Shown here: positions 9,995-18,613 of the stretch, one piece after another
How positions within the stretch are numbered: position 1 is the first letter of the stretch
How the letters are laid out: every line of letters begins with the position of its first letter
From: an uncultured Acidimicrobiaceae bacterium
Lineage (GTDB): Bacteria > Actinomycetota > Acidimicrobiia > Acidimicrobiales > Ilumatobacteraceae
Length of the DNA stretch: 37,462 nucleotides
Assembly: GCA_903904615.1 (NCBI GenBank)
Contig: CAIVDG010000382.1
Coordinates: 1-37,462 of the forward strand
Direction: 5' to 3'
Position numbers and translations under genes: made by a program
Notes under the pieces: model-generated
Told to the model about the DNA's origin: nothing
Seen by the model: only the letters and a program-made list of their open reading frames with translations
Database searches by the model: none

Positions 9995-11482
9995 TTAGGC
10001 GTCGCCAACAAGGAAGTTGCCGAACTGCCACGGATCGCTGGGGTCCAGCAGGTCTCCGTGATCGGCCCATTTGTTGAAAATGTCTTTGCGGCTACGAAGC
10101 GGAGTCCAGTCGGTCGGTCCGGAGAACTGTGTTCCTAGGTATGGCCGAGCCTTTTCCAAGATGTATTCGTGCGGCAAGTCGTCGGGCACGCAGAGTCCCT
10201 TGTTCGGCTCGTCAATCATCCACTGAATGGCCGACACGATGGACGCCGCCACTTGCAATGTGGTTGCACTTTGGTGAGGGAGAATCGCGCGCGCTTCGTC
10301 AATAGACAGAAGTGAGCCTGTCCACCATCCGGTGAAGTCGTGACCCAAAAGCAGTACACCAAGTTCGTCGCGTCCGCTGATGATTTCATCATTCAACAAA
10401 CGTTGTTTTGGCTGCATCTCCCAGTCACGCATCTGCAATTCACGAACCGAAGCAATTGCATCGTTTGATGGGCAGTACGCATAGTGAACGGTGGGTCGAT
10501 AAATGTCGACACCGTTTTCATCGCGAACAGTGAGGTGATGACACATGGTGTACGCCTCGCCATGACGAATAACCATGCCGTGTGTCTCTCCACATGGCAC
10601 CCAGGAACGCACCAAAGTGTTCATGCCGGGTTGCGCAATACAAATTTGATTGCTGGGGCCGTCGTCCTCGTGCTTATATGCGCGAGGAGGGAGACGCTTT
10701 TCGTGTGTTCCCCAGCCAAGTTCTGCAGGTGCAATGCCTTCTTCGTAGAAGCCATCTACAGACCACGTGTTGACAAACTCGTTCACTTCTTTTGGCTTGT
10801 TCGAGATTTGCGTATCGCGCTCTGCAATGTGAATCACTTTGGTGCCGCTCAACATGGCCAACTTGTTGAACTCGCTGTTCGCAAGTGCTGATTCCATCGC
10901 ACTCTGCCGATTTCCTGCACGACCTTCGGTGAGAATCTTTGTTGTGATCTCGGCGAGTGCCTGCTTCACAAAGTGACTCACAAGGCCTGGGTTTGCACCA
11001 TGTTCGAGAACGGCAGTTGCTCCGCTGTTGCCACCCCATGACTCCACCATCTTTCGAAGAGATTGGTGCCGCACATAGAGAGTGCGATCAAGCGGGTGCG
11101 TGTTCGCCATGTCTTCGTATGGATCCCACAGTTCAACGGAGGTGTTCAAATAACGAACGCCATGTTCGTGACACCAGTTGAGAATGGTGGGTGCATCGAT
11201 GTTCCATGCAAGGTCAAGAAGCAGATCGCCTTCGGAGACCCGAGCGGAGAGGAACTCGTCCAGGTTCTCTGGGGTGACACGACCAATTTCGTAGGTCACG
11301 CCCATTGCAATGAGATCTGCAATGCGTTCACGATTGTCGAGGAAGTCGACCACCGTGATGCTGTTGGGTGCAATCTTCACGTCGCGAACGAGAAGTGGAA
11401 GAGTGCACTGGGCAACACCGCCGCAACCAAGAACGAGGACGCGGCGGGGGATAAGAGATGTTGAAGCGTTAATGGGTATCAG
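9995..11482 (-). CDS. Homospermidine synthase (saccharopine dehydrogenase-like fold), non-canonical start
   Basis: This protein resembles bacterial homospermidine synthase, an NAD+-dependent enzyme that makes homospermidine from putrescine. It has an N-terminal Rossmann motif (VLVLGCGGVAQ), NTSVELWDP, VLEHGANPG, the VIRHGEAYTM segment, PTVHYAYCPSNDA, and a C-terminal FSGPTDWTP stretch. The first ATG/GTG/TTG in frame is GTG 11380, which lies after the Rossmann glycines and would remove a conserved strand and the NAD site. Upstream the frame is open to a TAA at 11483-11485, and the codon right after this stop is CTG (11480-11482), with ATT three codons later. I take CTG as the likely start, giving about 495 residues against roughly 470-480 usual. 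ATT, stop readthrough from the small ORF upstream, or a sequence error remain possible. Confidence 0.8.
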   Translation of the reverse strand: MIPINASTSLIPRRVLVLGCGGVAQCTLPLLVRDVKIAPNSITVVDFLDNRERIADLIAMGVTYEIGRVTPENLDEFLSARVSEGDLLLDLAWNIDAPTILNWCHEHGVRYLNTSVELWDPYEDMANTHPLDRTLYVRHQSLRKMVESWGGNSGATAVLEHGANPGLVSHFVKQALAEITTKILTEGRAGNRQSAMESALANSEFNKLAMLSGTKVIHIAERDTQISNKPKEVNEFVNTWSVDGFYEEGIAPAELGWGTHEKRLPPRAYKHEDDGPSNQICIAQPGMNTLVRSWVPCGETHGMVIRHGEAYTMCHHLTVRDENGVDIYRPTVHYAYCPSNDAIASVRELQMRDWEMQPKQRLLNDEIISGRDELGVLLLGHDFTGWWTGSLLSIDEARAILPHQSATTLQVAASIVSAIQWMIDEPNKGLCVPDDLPHEYILEKARPYLGTQFSGPTDWTPLRSRKDIFNKWADHGDLLDPSDPWQFGNFLVGDA

Positions 11483-11632
11483 TTACCCGCGCTCTGCAGT
11501 GACGGAGTCGTCACTGATGAGTTCGTCCAGCGATTCGCTGAACTCCGGTTCTGCTGGCACGAGCAATGCTTGCCAGTCGTATGCGATTCCTTTTCGGCCA
11601 CATGTCTGTGTTCCGTCGAGTTGTGCGTCCAT
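11483..11632 (-). CDS. Small ORF (49 aa) directly upstream of and in frame with homospermidine synthase
   Basis: A 49-residue ORF starts at ATG 11632 with a near-perfect ribosome binding site (GGGAGGAG, six bases before the ATG), the strongest signal in the neighbourhood. The product begins MDAQLDGTQTCGRKGIAYDW and has an acidic C-terminal half (PEFSESLDELISDD). I recognise no family. Its TAA is followed immediately, in the same frame, by the homospermidine synthase frame, which lacks its own ATG/GTG/TTG start. It may be a small protein whose translation delivers ribosomes to the enzyme by stop-restart, a regulatory leader ORF, or a domain joined to the enzyme by readthrough. Confidence 0.65.
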   Translation of the reverse strand: MDAQLDGTQTCGRKGIAYDWQALLVPAEPEFSESLDELISDDSVTAERG

Positions 11633-11934
11633 GAGAACTCCTCCCTGGTGGGTAGAGGGTTCGCCCGTGGCGGGTGGCGCACGCCGTTGTCTGTTGACCC
11701 GGTTCGTACGACTTTTGCTCGGTGCTGATCCGTGAGTGGTTGGTCCTTTCTGCGCGAGGCTTTCCCGCGTCAGGATGGGAAAAACTAACGGAATGAATTG
11801 CCTCTTGCTCGCATTTTTGCGAAAAGTTCATTCTGTCTTGGTTGGTCAGCCCTCCGGCGTTTCAGACGTGAATGCAGGGGCAATGGCAAAATGGCTATAT
11901 TTGAGCAATAACTTAATTTTAAAGAGGAGACACA
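11633..11934. other. Divergent intergenic region, 302 bp
   Basis: This is the only gene-free stretch of about 300 bases in the window. It lies between the minus-strand small ORF/homospermidine synthase unit and the plus-strand LLM monooxygenase gene, and must hold both promoters. A TATATT at 11896-11901 may be a -10 element for the monooxygenase, and GAGGAG precedes its ATG. On the minus side, the 100 bases before the small ORF are GC-rich with several short inverted repeats (for example around 11675-11692). I could not match it to a known riboswitch class. Confidence 0.5.
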
Positions 11935-13080
11935 ATGCCGAGGATTAGCACAGCCATGCCTCATGATCTTTCGGATGGACTAACTCCCCTTGAGCGCGCG
12001 GCGCAAAACAAGATGATTCTTGGTCTCTTTATTCCCTTGCAGAACGGGGCCTGGACTCCGTCGCTATATCCACGGGGAACGGATTGGACATTCGACTACA
12101 ACGCTGAATGCACAGTGCGTGCTGAAGAGCTGGGTTTTGACCTGGTCTTTGGTCTTGCACAGTGGCACGGTGCGGGTGGGCTAGGCGGTGAAATGAGATT
12201 CCGTGAGAACACGCAGGACCCACTCCTCGTCACAGCCGGTCTTGCTGCATTGACGCACAACATCATGTTGATATCAACGGTTCATGTGCTGTACGGGTGG
12301 TCTCCACTGTTGTTGGCAAAGTACGCCGCAACGCTCGACCACATGTCGAATGGGCGTTGGGGAATAAATATGGTGACAGGAATCAAATCTGAAGATTTTG
12401 AAATGTTTGGTATTGAGCCAATAGAACACGACCAGCGATACGAGATTGCCGATGAGTTAATGAATGTAATGAAGCAATTGTGGGAATCTACTGAGAACAT
12501 TGATTTTGATGGTGCGCATTACAAGATGAGAAAAGGTTTTGTCTCACCAAAACCAAAATATGGACGACCAATCTTGGTGAACGCGTCGAGTAGCGGCGTG
12601 GGAGTTAATTTCGCGGCTAAACATTCAGACTTGTTGTTCATTACGCGACCTGCGGGGTCTGACGTGTATGGGTTGTTGAAAGAACACAACATGAAGATTA
12701 AGAAGCAGGCACTTAACTCAGGACATTCCGTTCGAACAATCATCAATCCACATGTCATTGTTGCGGACACGGAGAAAGAAGCAAAGGCTCGCAAACAAGC
12801 GTTTATTGACCACGCAGATCCGGTCGCACTAGATAATTTCTTTAAGTTCATCACTGGAGGCGACACCGTTTCATGGAAAGGTGCGATGCGCGACGATCTT
12901 GCGGTGGGAGGAAATATGCAGATGGTTGGAACGCCGGAGCAAGTTGTGGAGAAAATGTTGAAACTCCATGATTGTGGAATTGATGGAATTCAAGTGAATT
13001 TTTATGACTATCTTCCAGATATGGAGTATTTTGGCGAACGAGTGATTCCTTTAATGAAGGAAGCTGGGCTTCGAAATTGA
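11935..13080 (+). CDS. LLM-class flavin-dependent monooxygenase, RutA-like
   Basis: This 381-residue protein belongs to the bacterial luciferase-like family of two-component monooxygenases, which use reduced FMN from a separate reductase. Visible family features are LGLFIPLQNGAW near the N-terminus, the GRWGINMVTG segment (about 140-149), PILVNASSSGVGVNFAAKHSD, and the C-terminal FGERVIPLM. Together they resemble RutA (pyrimidine ring-opening monooxygenase) and the sulfone/sulfonate monooxygenases SfnG and SsuD. The family cleaves C-N or C-S bonds, and the true substrate is unknown. GAGGAG lies six bases before ATG 11935. Its TGA overlaps the TTG start of the rhodanese gene (TTGA), so the two are translationally coupled. 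No flavin reductase gene is present in the window. Confidence 0.85.
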   Translation: MPRISTAMPHDLSDGLTPLERAAQNKMILGLFIPLQNGAWTPSLYPRGTDWTFDYNAECTVRAEELGFDLVFGLAQWHGAGGLGGEMRFRENTQDPLLVTAGLAALTHNIMLISTVHVLYGWSPLLLAKYAATLDHMSNGRWGINMVTGIKSEDFEMFGIEPIEHDQRYEIADELMNVMKQLWESTENIDFDGAHYKMRKGFVSPKPKYGRPILVNASSSGVGVNFAAKHSDLLFITRPAGSDVYGLLKEHNMKIKKQALNSGHSVRTIINPHVIVADTEKEAKARKQAFIDHADPVALDNFFKFITGGDTVSWKGAMRDDLAVGGNMQMVGTPEQVVEKMLKLHDCGIDGIQVNFYDYLPDMEYFGERVIPLMKEAGLRN

Positions 13081-14669
13081 GTAGTCGTCCCGTCTCAGTT
13101 GTTCAACTTCGAGAGTGGCTTCATGATGGGCAAGAAATCGCCATCATTGATGTCAGTGAGGGTGGTCCATTTGCAGACGCACATATTTTGGTTGCATCAA
13201 ATGTTCCACCTGCACAAATAGAGGTTTCACTTCCCGCTTTGGTGCCGCGTCGTGCAACTCGATTGGTCATCACTAGTTCTGACGGATCTGACACACGCAA
13301 CGTTGCGAATTTGTTGGCATCCTCTGGGTACTCACAAGTCTTTGTCCTTGATGGCGGAAACATGGCGTGGAATGCAGCCGGGTATCGGTTGTTTTCTGGT
13401 AGCAACATAGTCTCGAAAGCTTTTGGAGAGTTAGTAGAGAAAGAGTGCGACACACCTCACATTGAGGCTGAAGAATTGTCACAATGGCTCAACAACAAAA
13501 AAGACTTCTATCTTTTTGATTCTCGACCACTTGCCGAGTTTCGCACGGTGAGTTTGCCTGGTGGTACAGATTGTCCCGGAGCAGAACTTGTATATCGAGT
13601 GTCGGGGGCAGTGAACAATCCGAACCTGCCCATCGTTGTCAATTGTGCTGGTCGGACTCGTTCAATTATCGGAGCACAGAGTTTGCGTGAAGCTGGATTT
13701 CCTAATCCCGTTTTTGCATTAAAGAATGGCACTATGGGTTGGCAAATTGCTGGTTATACCGTGGAAACAGGCAAGTCCAATGTCCTTCCAGAACCAGCGA
13801 GCGAGGGGCTATCGCTTGCTATCAAACGTGCTCGGGAAGTTGCAGCGCGTCACAATATCCGGTTTGTTTCATTTGAAGAAGCACAAGCACTTTGTAGCGA
13901 TTCAGATCGAACTACTTATTTATTTGATGTTCGACAACCCGATGTTTACGCACGAGGACACGTTGCGGGATCAATCAATGCGCCTGGAGGTCAATTGGTC
14001 CAAGCGACGGACATGTTTGTCGCTGTGAGAAACGCTCGGTTAGTTCTCGTTGATGACCACTGTGTTCAATCTGTGATGACTGCGCATTGGTTGTCAAGGA
14101 TGGGCTGGGATGTGTACGTACTGCACGACGCAGGTGTCCATATGACAGAAACCGGACTTGAACTCGGAGCGTCACTGAGACATCCTCATTCAGATGTAAG
14201 AACCGTCAATGTTCGCAAGTTGCATGAACTCATGGAAATTGGCGAATGTGATGTCATCGATGTTGGTGAGAGTTACTGGTATCGACAGGGCCGAATACCA
14301 AAGTCTTGGTACTCGAAGCGTGCAAGTCTTCAACAGGCGCTACAACGCTTTGCGGTGGATCGACCCTTGATTTTTGTTTGTACGCATGGAGCAACTTCTC
14401 CATTTGCAGCAAGTGATGCCATAGATTTTGGTTTTTCTGACGTCTCTGTTCTTGAAGGTGGTCGTACTGCTTGGCGACAGCAGGGAAATACAGTTGAGAC
14501 GATCGATATGGATGATGACAACTTTCTGCTTTCTGCCACCGACGATATGTGGTACCCGCCTTGGTCTAGAAAAGACGGAGTTCGGGAAGCAATGATTGAG
14601 TACCTCACGTGGGAGGTAGGGCTCACAGAGTTAGTTGCAGAAGAAACGTATCTTTCTTTTGAAATATGA
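13077..14669 (+). CDS. Four-domain rhodanese-like sulfurtransferase
   Basis: This 530-residue cytoplasmic protein is built of four tandem rhodanese domains (about 1-110, 120-230, 255-355 and 370-470) plus a C-terminal tail rich in acidic and aromatic residues. Rhodaneses carry sulfane sulfur as a cysteine persulfide. The active-site cysteine is present in domain 2 (CAGRTRS, Cys190) and domain 4 (CTHGATS, Cys435). In domain 1 the loop reads SSDGSDT and in domain 3 VDDHCVQS, with Ser or Asp at the catalytic position. Catalytic and inactive domains thus alternate, as in known tandem rhodaneses. The start is TTG 13077, overlapping the monooxygenase stop. It probably handles sulfur released or transferred in the same pathway. 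It ends seven bases before the convergent TetR gene. Confidence 0.87.
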   Translation: MSSRPVSVVQLREWLHDGQEIAIIDVSEGGPFADAHILVASNVPPAQIEVSLPALVPRRATRLVITSSDGSDTRNVANLLASSGYSQVFVLDGGNMAWNAAGYRLFSGSNIVSKAFGELVEKECDTPHIEAEELSQWLNNKKDFYLFDSRPLAEFRTVSLPGGTDCPGAELVYRVSGAVNNPNLPIVVNCAGRTRSIIGAQSLREAGFPNPVFALKNGTMGWQIAGYTVETGKSNVLPEPASEGLSLAIKRAREVAARHNIRFVSFEEAQALCSDSDRTTYLFDVRQPDVYARGHVAGSINAPGGQLVQATDMFVAVRNARLVLVDDHCVQSVMTAHWLSRMGWDVYVLHDAGVHMTETGLELGASLRHPHSDVRTVNVRKLHELMEIGECDVIDVGESYWYRQGRIPKSWYSKRASLQQALQRFAVDRPLIFVCTHGATSPFAASDAIDFGFSDVSVLEGGRTAWRQQGNTVETIDMDDDNFLLSATDDMWYPPWSRKDGVREAMIEYLTWEVGLTELVAEETYLSFEI

Positions 14670-14676
14670 ATGAGGG

Positions 14677-15333
14677 CTAGTTCTCAAGAGTGTGGAGATA
14701 TGCGACAATCATCTCAGTGAGTTCGTGAAGAACGATGTCTGGTTGCCCCAATCCAAGGCCAATGCGGTCGAGCGAAGCGACTCCTGCGTCAATAATTAAA
14801 CGAGCAATAGCGTCACTTCGTGTTGCCGACACCTGCGGGTAGCGCTCGTGCAGAGCAGTGGCCAGTGCATCTGCTGACTTTTCATCTTGTTCAACCCCAA
14901 GGTCATACAAACTTGGAATCACTCGCACTGCATTCCGAAGAACAGTTCCGCCCGGAGTGGTAAGTCGCAGATCAAGAAGAATCCGCAGAGTCTCGTGTAC
15001 CCATTTATGTAAATCAATAGTTTTGTCAAAAAGCGAAAGCCGATTTTGAAGATAGTTCACACGGTCGGTTTCAAATCTGATGAACAGCTCGGTGAGTAAA
15101 GCGTTCTTGTCTGTGAAATAGTGGTACAAAGTTCCAACGTTAACTTCGGCCTGATTTGCAACAGCGTTAGTGTTGAAACCTTCGATACCTTGAGATTGAA
15201 GAACGTCCAGAGAGGCCTTGAGTATGCGCTGAACTGTTGCCTCTGATCGTTGTTGTACGGGAGTAGCGCGTCGATGACTTCCTGATGGGGAAGTGCGCGA
15301 CTCATCCGTTGACTTTTGACCTGTCCTAGGCAT
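14677..15333 (-). CDS. TetR/AcrR-family transcriptional regulator
   Basis: This DNA-binding regulator has about 218 residues. An N-terminal helix-turn-helix is evident (RILKASLDVLQSQGIEGF, then VANQAEVNVGTLYHYFTDKNALL), typical of TetR repressors, with a larger, poorly conserved C-terminal ligand-binding domain. The start is ATG 15333 or GTG 15339, both inside the end of the amidohydrolase gene, so it is co-transcribed with the amidohydrolase and ligase. By position it is the likely local repressor of the catabolic block and would respond to a substrate or CoA-thioester intermediate. The inverted repeat at 18558-18573 is a candidate operator. Confidence 0.9.
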   Translation of the reverse strand: MPRTGQKSTDESRTSPSGSHRRATPVQQRSEATVQRILKASLDVLQSQGIEGFNTNAVANQAEVNVGTLYHYFTDKNALLTELFIRFETDRVNYLQNRLSLFDKTIDLHKWVHETLRILLDLRLTTPGGTVLRNAVRVIPSLYDLGVEQDEKSADALATALHERYPQVSATRSDAIARLIIDAGVASLDRIGLGLGQPDIVLHELTEMIVAYLHTLEN

Positions 15334-16984
15334 GACCACTTTTATTCATGTGAATCTTGCCGGCGAGAATTGTCGCTGGAATTGATATGTCCTTGATACC
15401 CATTGGGTCAATGGTAAACGGATGCTCTGACAGAACGGTAAAGTCTGCAAATTTCCCTACTGCAATGCTTCCTATTTCACTTTCGCGTTTGAGTAGAAAA
15501 GCAGCGTCAATGGTGCATGCTCGTAGAGCTTGCTCTGGAGAGATGCTTTCAGTTGATCCCAAAACGTTTCCTTCGGAAGTTCGGCGATTGATGGCACACC
15601 ACATAGTGAACAGTGGATCCAATGGAGTCACTGGTGCATCAGAGTGTATGGAGAACGGAACTCCTAATCTCAGGGCCGTTCCACATGCGTCAAGGGTTCT
15701 CGCTTTTGCGGGACCGACGGTGTCACGTCGGTGAGTCTCGCCCCAGTAGAAAATGTGATTGGCAAACAGGTTCACGCATACTCCAAGCGACTTCATCCGT
15801 TGAAAAGCGTCTTCGGACGCTACTTGTGCGTGCTCGAGTCGATGGCGATGATCAAATCGAGGGAAGTCAAGAAGTAGTCGCTCATAAATATCTAATCCTG
15901 CGGTGACCGCTTCGTCACCGTTCGTATGAAGTGCAATTTGAAATCCCGCACGATGAAATGGTCTCATCATGTCGAACATGTCGTCAGGATTGGCCAACCA
16001 CATGCCGTTCGGGTCTCCACAGCAGTATCCGGGCCACTTCAGCCGAGCAGATCGACCTTGAATTGATCCGTCAATGACGAACTTCACGGGGCCCATACCG
16101 AACTTGCTAGATGACTTTCTCGCGAGTTCATGAACATGGTCAATCATGGAGCCAGAGACATGGGGACCAAGAATTTGAACTAGGGGCGCATACACAATTC
16201 TTGTTGGGAAAGATTCCTCGTTGGCGACTGCGCCATACTGGGCAATTGCGTCGTTGGTGGCGGCATAGGCCAAGTCGGTAACGGTGGTGCAACCAGCATG
16301 TTGAGCAATAACGCCTGCGTTGCGAACGCTCTCGGCCCCGCCGCTTTCTAGATCAACAAACTTTCCAAGGACCAGTGTGAGGGCGAGTTCTCGCAACTCT
16401 CCTGTCGGATGACCTAAACCATCACGAATAATGCCCTCATGGTGAGCTTCGCTTGTGATCTCTGCACGCTGAAGCATTGCTGAGTTGCAATGTCCAATGT
16501 GCCCATTTGATTGAAGTAGGAAAATGGGCCGTTCCTCAGAAATGGAGTCAAGCATCTCGAGAGTAATGCCGGAACTGTTCGCCATGTTCGGGTCCCATCC
16601 GAGACAGGTCAAGATGTCGTTCATGTTTGGCATTGAGCGATGAATTTCACGAATCTTTGACAATGCATCGTTGGTGGTGGCGCAACCTTGTTGAAACTCT
16701 CCATTCGCCATACGTCGTGGGTATGTACCAATCCATGGAAAATTACTAAGGGCACCCTCTTCAAGAATGTGACAGTGAGCCTCGATAAAACCAGGTGTGA
16801 TGATGCTGTCTGAAAAAGCATCATTTACTGAGATGTCAAAACCTGACAAATCAGCACGCAGTTGACTAAGTGAGCCAGTGTGTAGCACCCGACCATCCAT
16901 GACCGCAACCGCCTCGGCGGTTGGCATGGCGTGATCGTTGGTAATGATTTCTTTTGCAAGATAGACATCAACTTGTCGTGACAT
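15326..16984 (-). CDS. Amidohydrolase family 3 (YtcJ-like) metal-dependent hydrolase
   Basis: This 552-residue enzyme of the amidohydrolase superfamily has a split beta-sandwich and a TIM barrel with bound metal. Metal ligands and neighbours are visible: GFIEAHCH (His70, His72), FVIDGSIQGRSA, the LHTNGDEAV histidine, RLEHAQ, and HSDAPVTPLDP with the catalytic Asp. Members of this branch hydrolyse amides, N-formyl groups, enamines or exocyclic amino groups, and the substrate is not predictable. No signal peptide is present, so it is cytoplasmic. It lies 13 bases after the ligase gene and its end overlaps the TetR start. Confidence 0.9.
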   Translation of the reverse strand: MSRQVDVYLAKEIITNDHAMPTAEAVAVMDGRVLHTGSLSQLRADLSGFDISVNDAFSDSIITPGFIEAHCHILEEGALSNFPWIGTYPRRMANGEFQQGCATTNDALSKIREIHRSMPNMNDILTCLGWDPNMANSSGITLEMLDSISEERPIFLLQSNGHIGHCNSAMLQRAEITSEAHHEGIIRDGLGHPTGELRELALTLVLGKFVDLESGGAESVRNAGVIAQHAGCTTVTDLAYAATNDAIAQYGAVANEESFPTRIVYAPLVQILGPHVSGSMIDHVHELARKSSSKFGMGPVKFVIDGSIQGRSARLKWPGYCCGDPNGMWLANPDDMFDMMRPFHRAGFQIALHTNGDEAVTAGLDIYERLLLDFPRFDHRHRLEHAQVASEDAFQRMKSLGVCVNLFANHIFYWGETHRRDTVGPAKARTLDACGTALRLGVPFSIHSDAPVTPLDPLFTMWCAINRRTSEGNVLGSTESISPEQALRACTIDAAFLLKRESEIGSIAVGKFADFTVLSEHPFTIDPMGIKDISIPATILAGKIHMNKSGHA

Positions 16985-16997
16985 TAAAGACTCACTT

Positions 16998-18542
16998 CTA
17001 GGGGAGCAGCTGCTTCTTCAGCGCTTGCTTATCAACTTTTCCAATTGGCAAAAGAGGGACTTCGTCTCGAATATGAAATGACTTCGGTACTTTGTACCCC
17101 GCCAGTCGTTCTTTACACCAGGTTCGAAGCTCGTCTTCGGTCACTCCAGTCTTTTCGCACACAACAAAAGCAGCGCCAACTTCTGAGTATGTTTTGTCGG
17201 GCATACTGACTACTGCAGCAATCGCAACTGCTGGATGACTCTCGAGAACAATTTCAATCTCGCGTGGATACACGTTCAATCCACCCGACTTGAACATCTC
17301 CGAACGTCTGCCCACTAACTTCAAGTGCCCACTAGGAAGCCGCACTGCTATGTCGCCCGTCTTCAAGAAACCATCTGGCGTGAGAGTTTGCTGTGTGGCT
17401 GATTCATTGTTCAAGTAGTACAGAAGTTTTCCTTCGTGTCGGTACCACACTTCGCCTTCCTCACCTAGAGGCACTTCGCGTCCATCGTCGTCCGCGACGA
17501 TGACGTCAGCATCCGGATTGGGGCGCCCAACTGTGGTCGCGAGCAGTTCAACCGAGTCATCTGCAGAGCTAAATGTGGCATTTCCACATGTTTCGGTCAT
17601 TCCATAAATTGTGAACAGCCTCACCTTTCGTTGCGCGTAAATCTCAACAAATTCTCTAGAAAGAGCCGCTCCACCCCAGGCCACTATCTGAAGTGACGAG
17701 AGGTCACGAGTAGAGAAATCTGGATGCAAAGCGATGAGTTGAAGGACTGTTGGTACATGTTGAAGATTGGTGAGCCGCAGCTCTTCAATAAGCCGAAGCA
17801 TTTCGGATGGGTCAAACTTCTCGTCGTAGGCCACCATTCCGCCATTTACTATGGTGCTTCCCTGAACATCAACGATACATCCCAGGTGGTTGGTTGGAAG
17901 ATTGCAAAGAACACGTGGTTGATTGATATTCATTTCGCGTGCATCGCAGTAGCTGCCATAGGAAATTCCGTAATGAGGAAGTACCGCGCCTTTTGGATTT
18001 CCACTTGAACCTGATGTGTAAACAATTGTGCAGGGGTCCATCCGATTGATGTGCGGAAAGTCAGACGAGCTATGTGACAGCCCGTGCTGAAGAAAATCTT
18101 CGAATGATTTCAAGCAGCCGACGCTCACACCGGCGTCGAGTCGCCACGTGTGTCGGACACTCTTCACTTCTCTCAGATGTTCAATGTCTTTTTCGTATGA
18201 GCGACCATTTGCGTGAGCGATGGAGAAAATTGCAACTGGTTGTGCATCGTTCACTACGTGAAGCTGTTCTCGCTGCGTATACGTCGGGTTGATTCCCAGA
18301 TATAGAGCACCAATTTTGTGAATGGCTGTGAGAGCAATGAGAAACTCAGGTCGAGGAGTTGTGAGTACTGCGACAACGTCACCCTTTTTGATGCCAGTTC
18401 CCATCAACGCACACGCAAAGGCATCGACTCGGTTTCTTACTTCGTGGTACGTCAGTGACTCGCCGTTGAACCAGGTCGCATCAGCTGACGGGGTAGCCAC
18501 TGACCAGTGGTCGATGGCGTCAAAGAAACGATCAAAAAGCAT
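16998..18542 (-). CDS. AMP-dependent acyl-CoA ligase (ANL superfamily)
   Basis: This 514-residue enzyme activates a carboxylic acid to its CoA thioester through an acyl-AMP. The motifs are in order: the phosphate loop YTSGSSGNPKG (about 174), YGMTE (about 312), KTGDIA (about 392), GRRSEMFKSGGLNVYP (about 410-425), and a C-terminal Lys in PIGKVDKQ. The chain length and acid specificity cannot be told. The open frame extends upstream to 18629, but ATG 18542 with AGGAG seven bases before it matches where family members begin. It heads the ligase-amidohydrolase-TetR operon and is divergent from the hotdog-amidase operon (71 bases between starts). Confidence 0.92.
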   Translation of the reverse strand: MLFDRFFDAIDHWSVATPSADATWFNGESLTYHEVRNRVDAFACALMGTGIKKGDVVAVLTTPRPEFLIALTAIHKIGALYLGINPTYTQREQLHVVNDAQPVAIFSIAHANGRSYEKDIEHLREVKSVRHTWRLDAGVSVGCLKSFEDFLQHGLSHSSSDFPHINRMDPCTIVYTSGSSGNPKGAVLPHYGISYGSYCDAREMNINQPRVLCNLPTNHLGCIVDVQGSTIVNGGMVAYDEKFDPSEMLRLIEELRLTNLQHVPTVLQLIALHPDFSTRDLSSLQIVAWGGAALSREFVEIYAQRKVRLFTIYGMTETCGNATFSSADDSVELLATTVGRPNPDADVIVADDDGREVPLGEEGEVWYRHEGKLLYYLNNESATQQTLTPDGFLKTGDIAVRLPSGHLKLVGRRSEMFKSGGLNVYPREIEIVLESHPAVAIAAVVSMPDKTYSEVGAAFVVCEKTGVTEDELRTWCKERLAGYKVPKSFHIRDEVPLLPIGKVDKQALKKQLLP

Positions 18543-18557
18543 GTGTCTCCTGGTGTG

Positions 18558-18573
18558 TCCTATATCTTTAGGA
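18558..18573. promoter_or_regulatory. Candidate operator (inverted repeat TCCTA-N6-TAGGA) in a divergent promoter
   Basis: TCCTATATCTTTAGGA is a perfect 5-base inverted repeat with a six-base spacer. It is centred between the divergent starts of the ligase (18542) and the first hotdog gene (18614). A TATACT at about 18585-18591 could be the plus-strand -10. A TetR regulator is encoded by the last gene of the minus-strand operon, so this is a natural candidate for its binding site. The match to a TetR site is inferred from position and symmetry only. Confidence 0.45.
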
Positions 18574-18613
18574 ATAAAATCAAGTATATACTGAATTTTG
18601 AGGGAGGTTTTTA

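Noticed and set aside
11633-11934. Possible riboswitch before the small ORF/homospermidine synthase unit
   Set aside because: Short inverted repeats and an ACCCTCT segment recalled SAM-type riboswitches, but no conserved core or helix order could be recognised.
11935-13080. A true RutA of a pyrimidine degradation (Rut) operon
   Set aside because: Sequence is RutA-like, but none of the other Rut genes lie nearby, and the coupled rhodanese points elsewhere; only the family assignment is kept.
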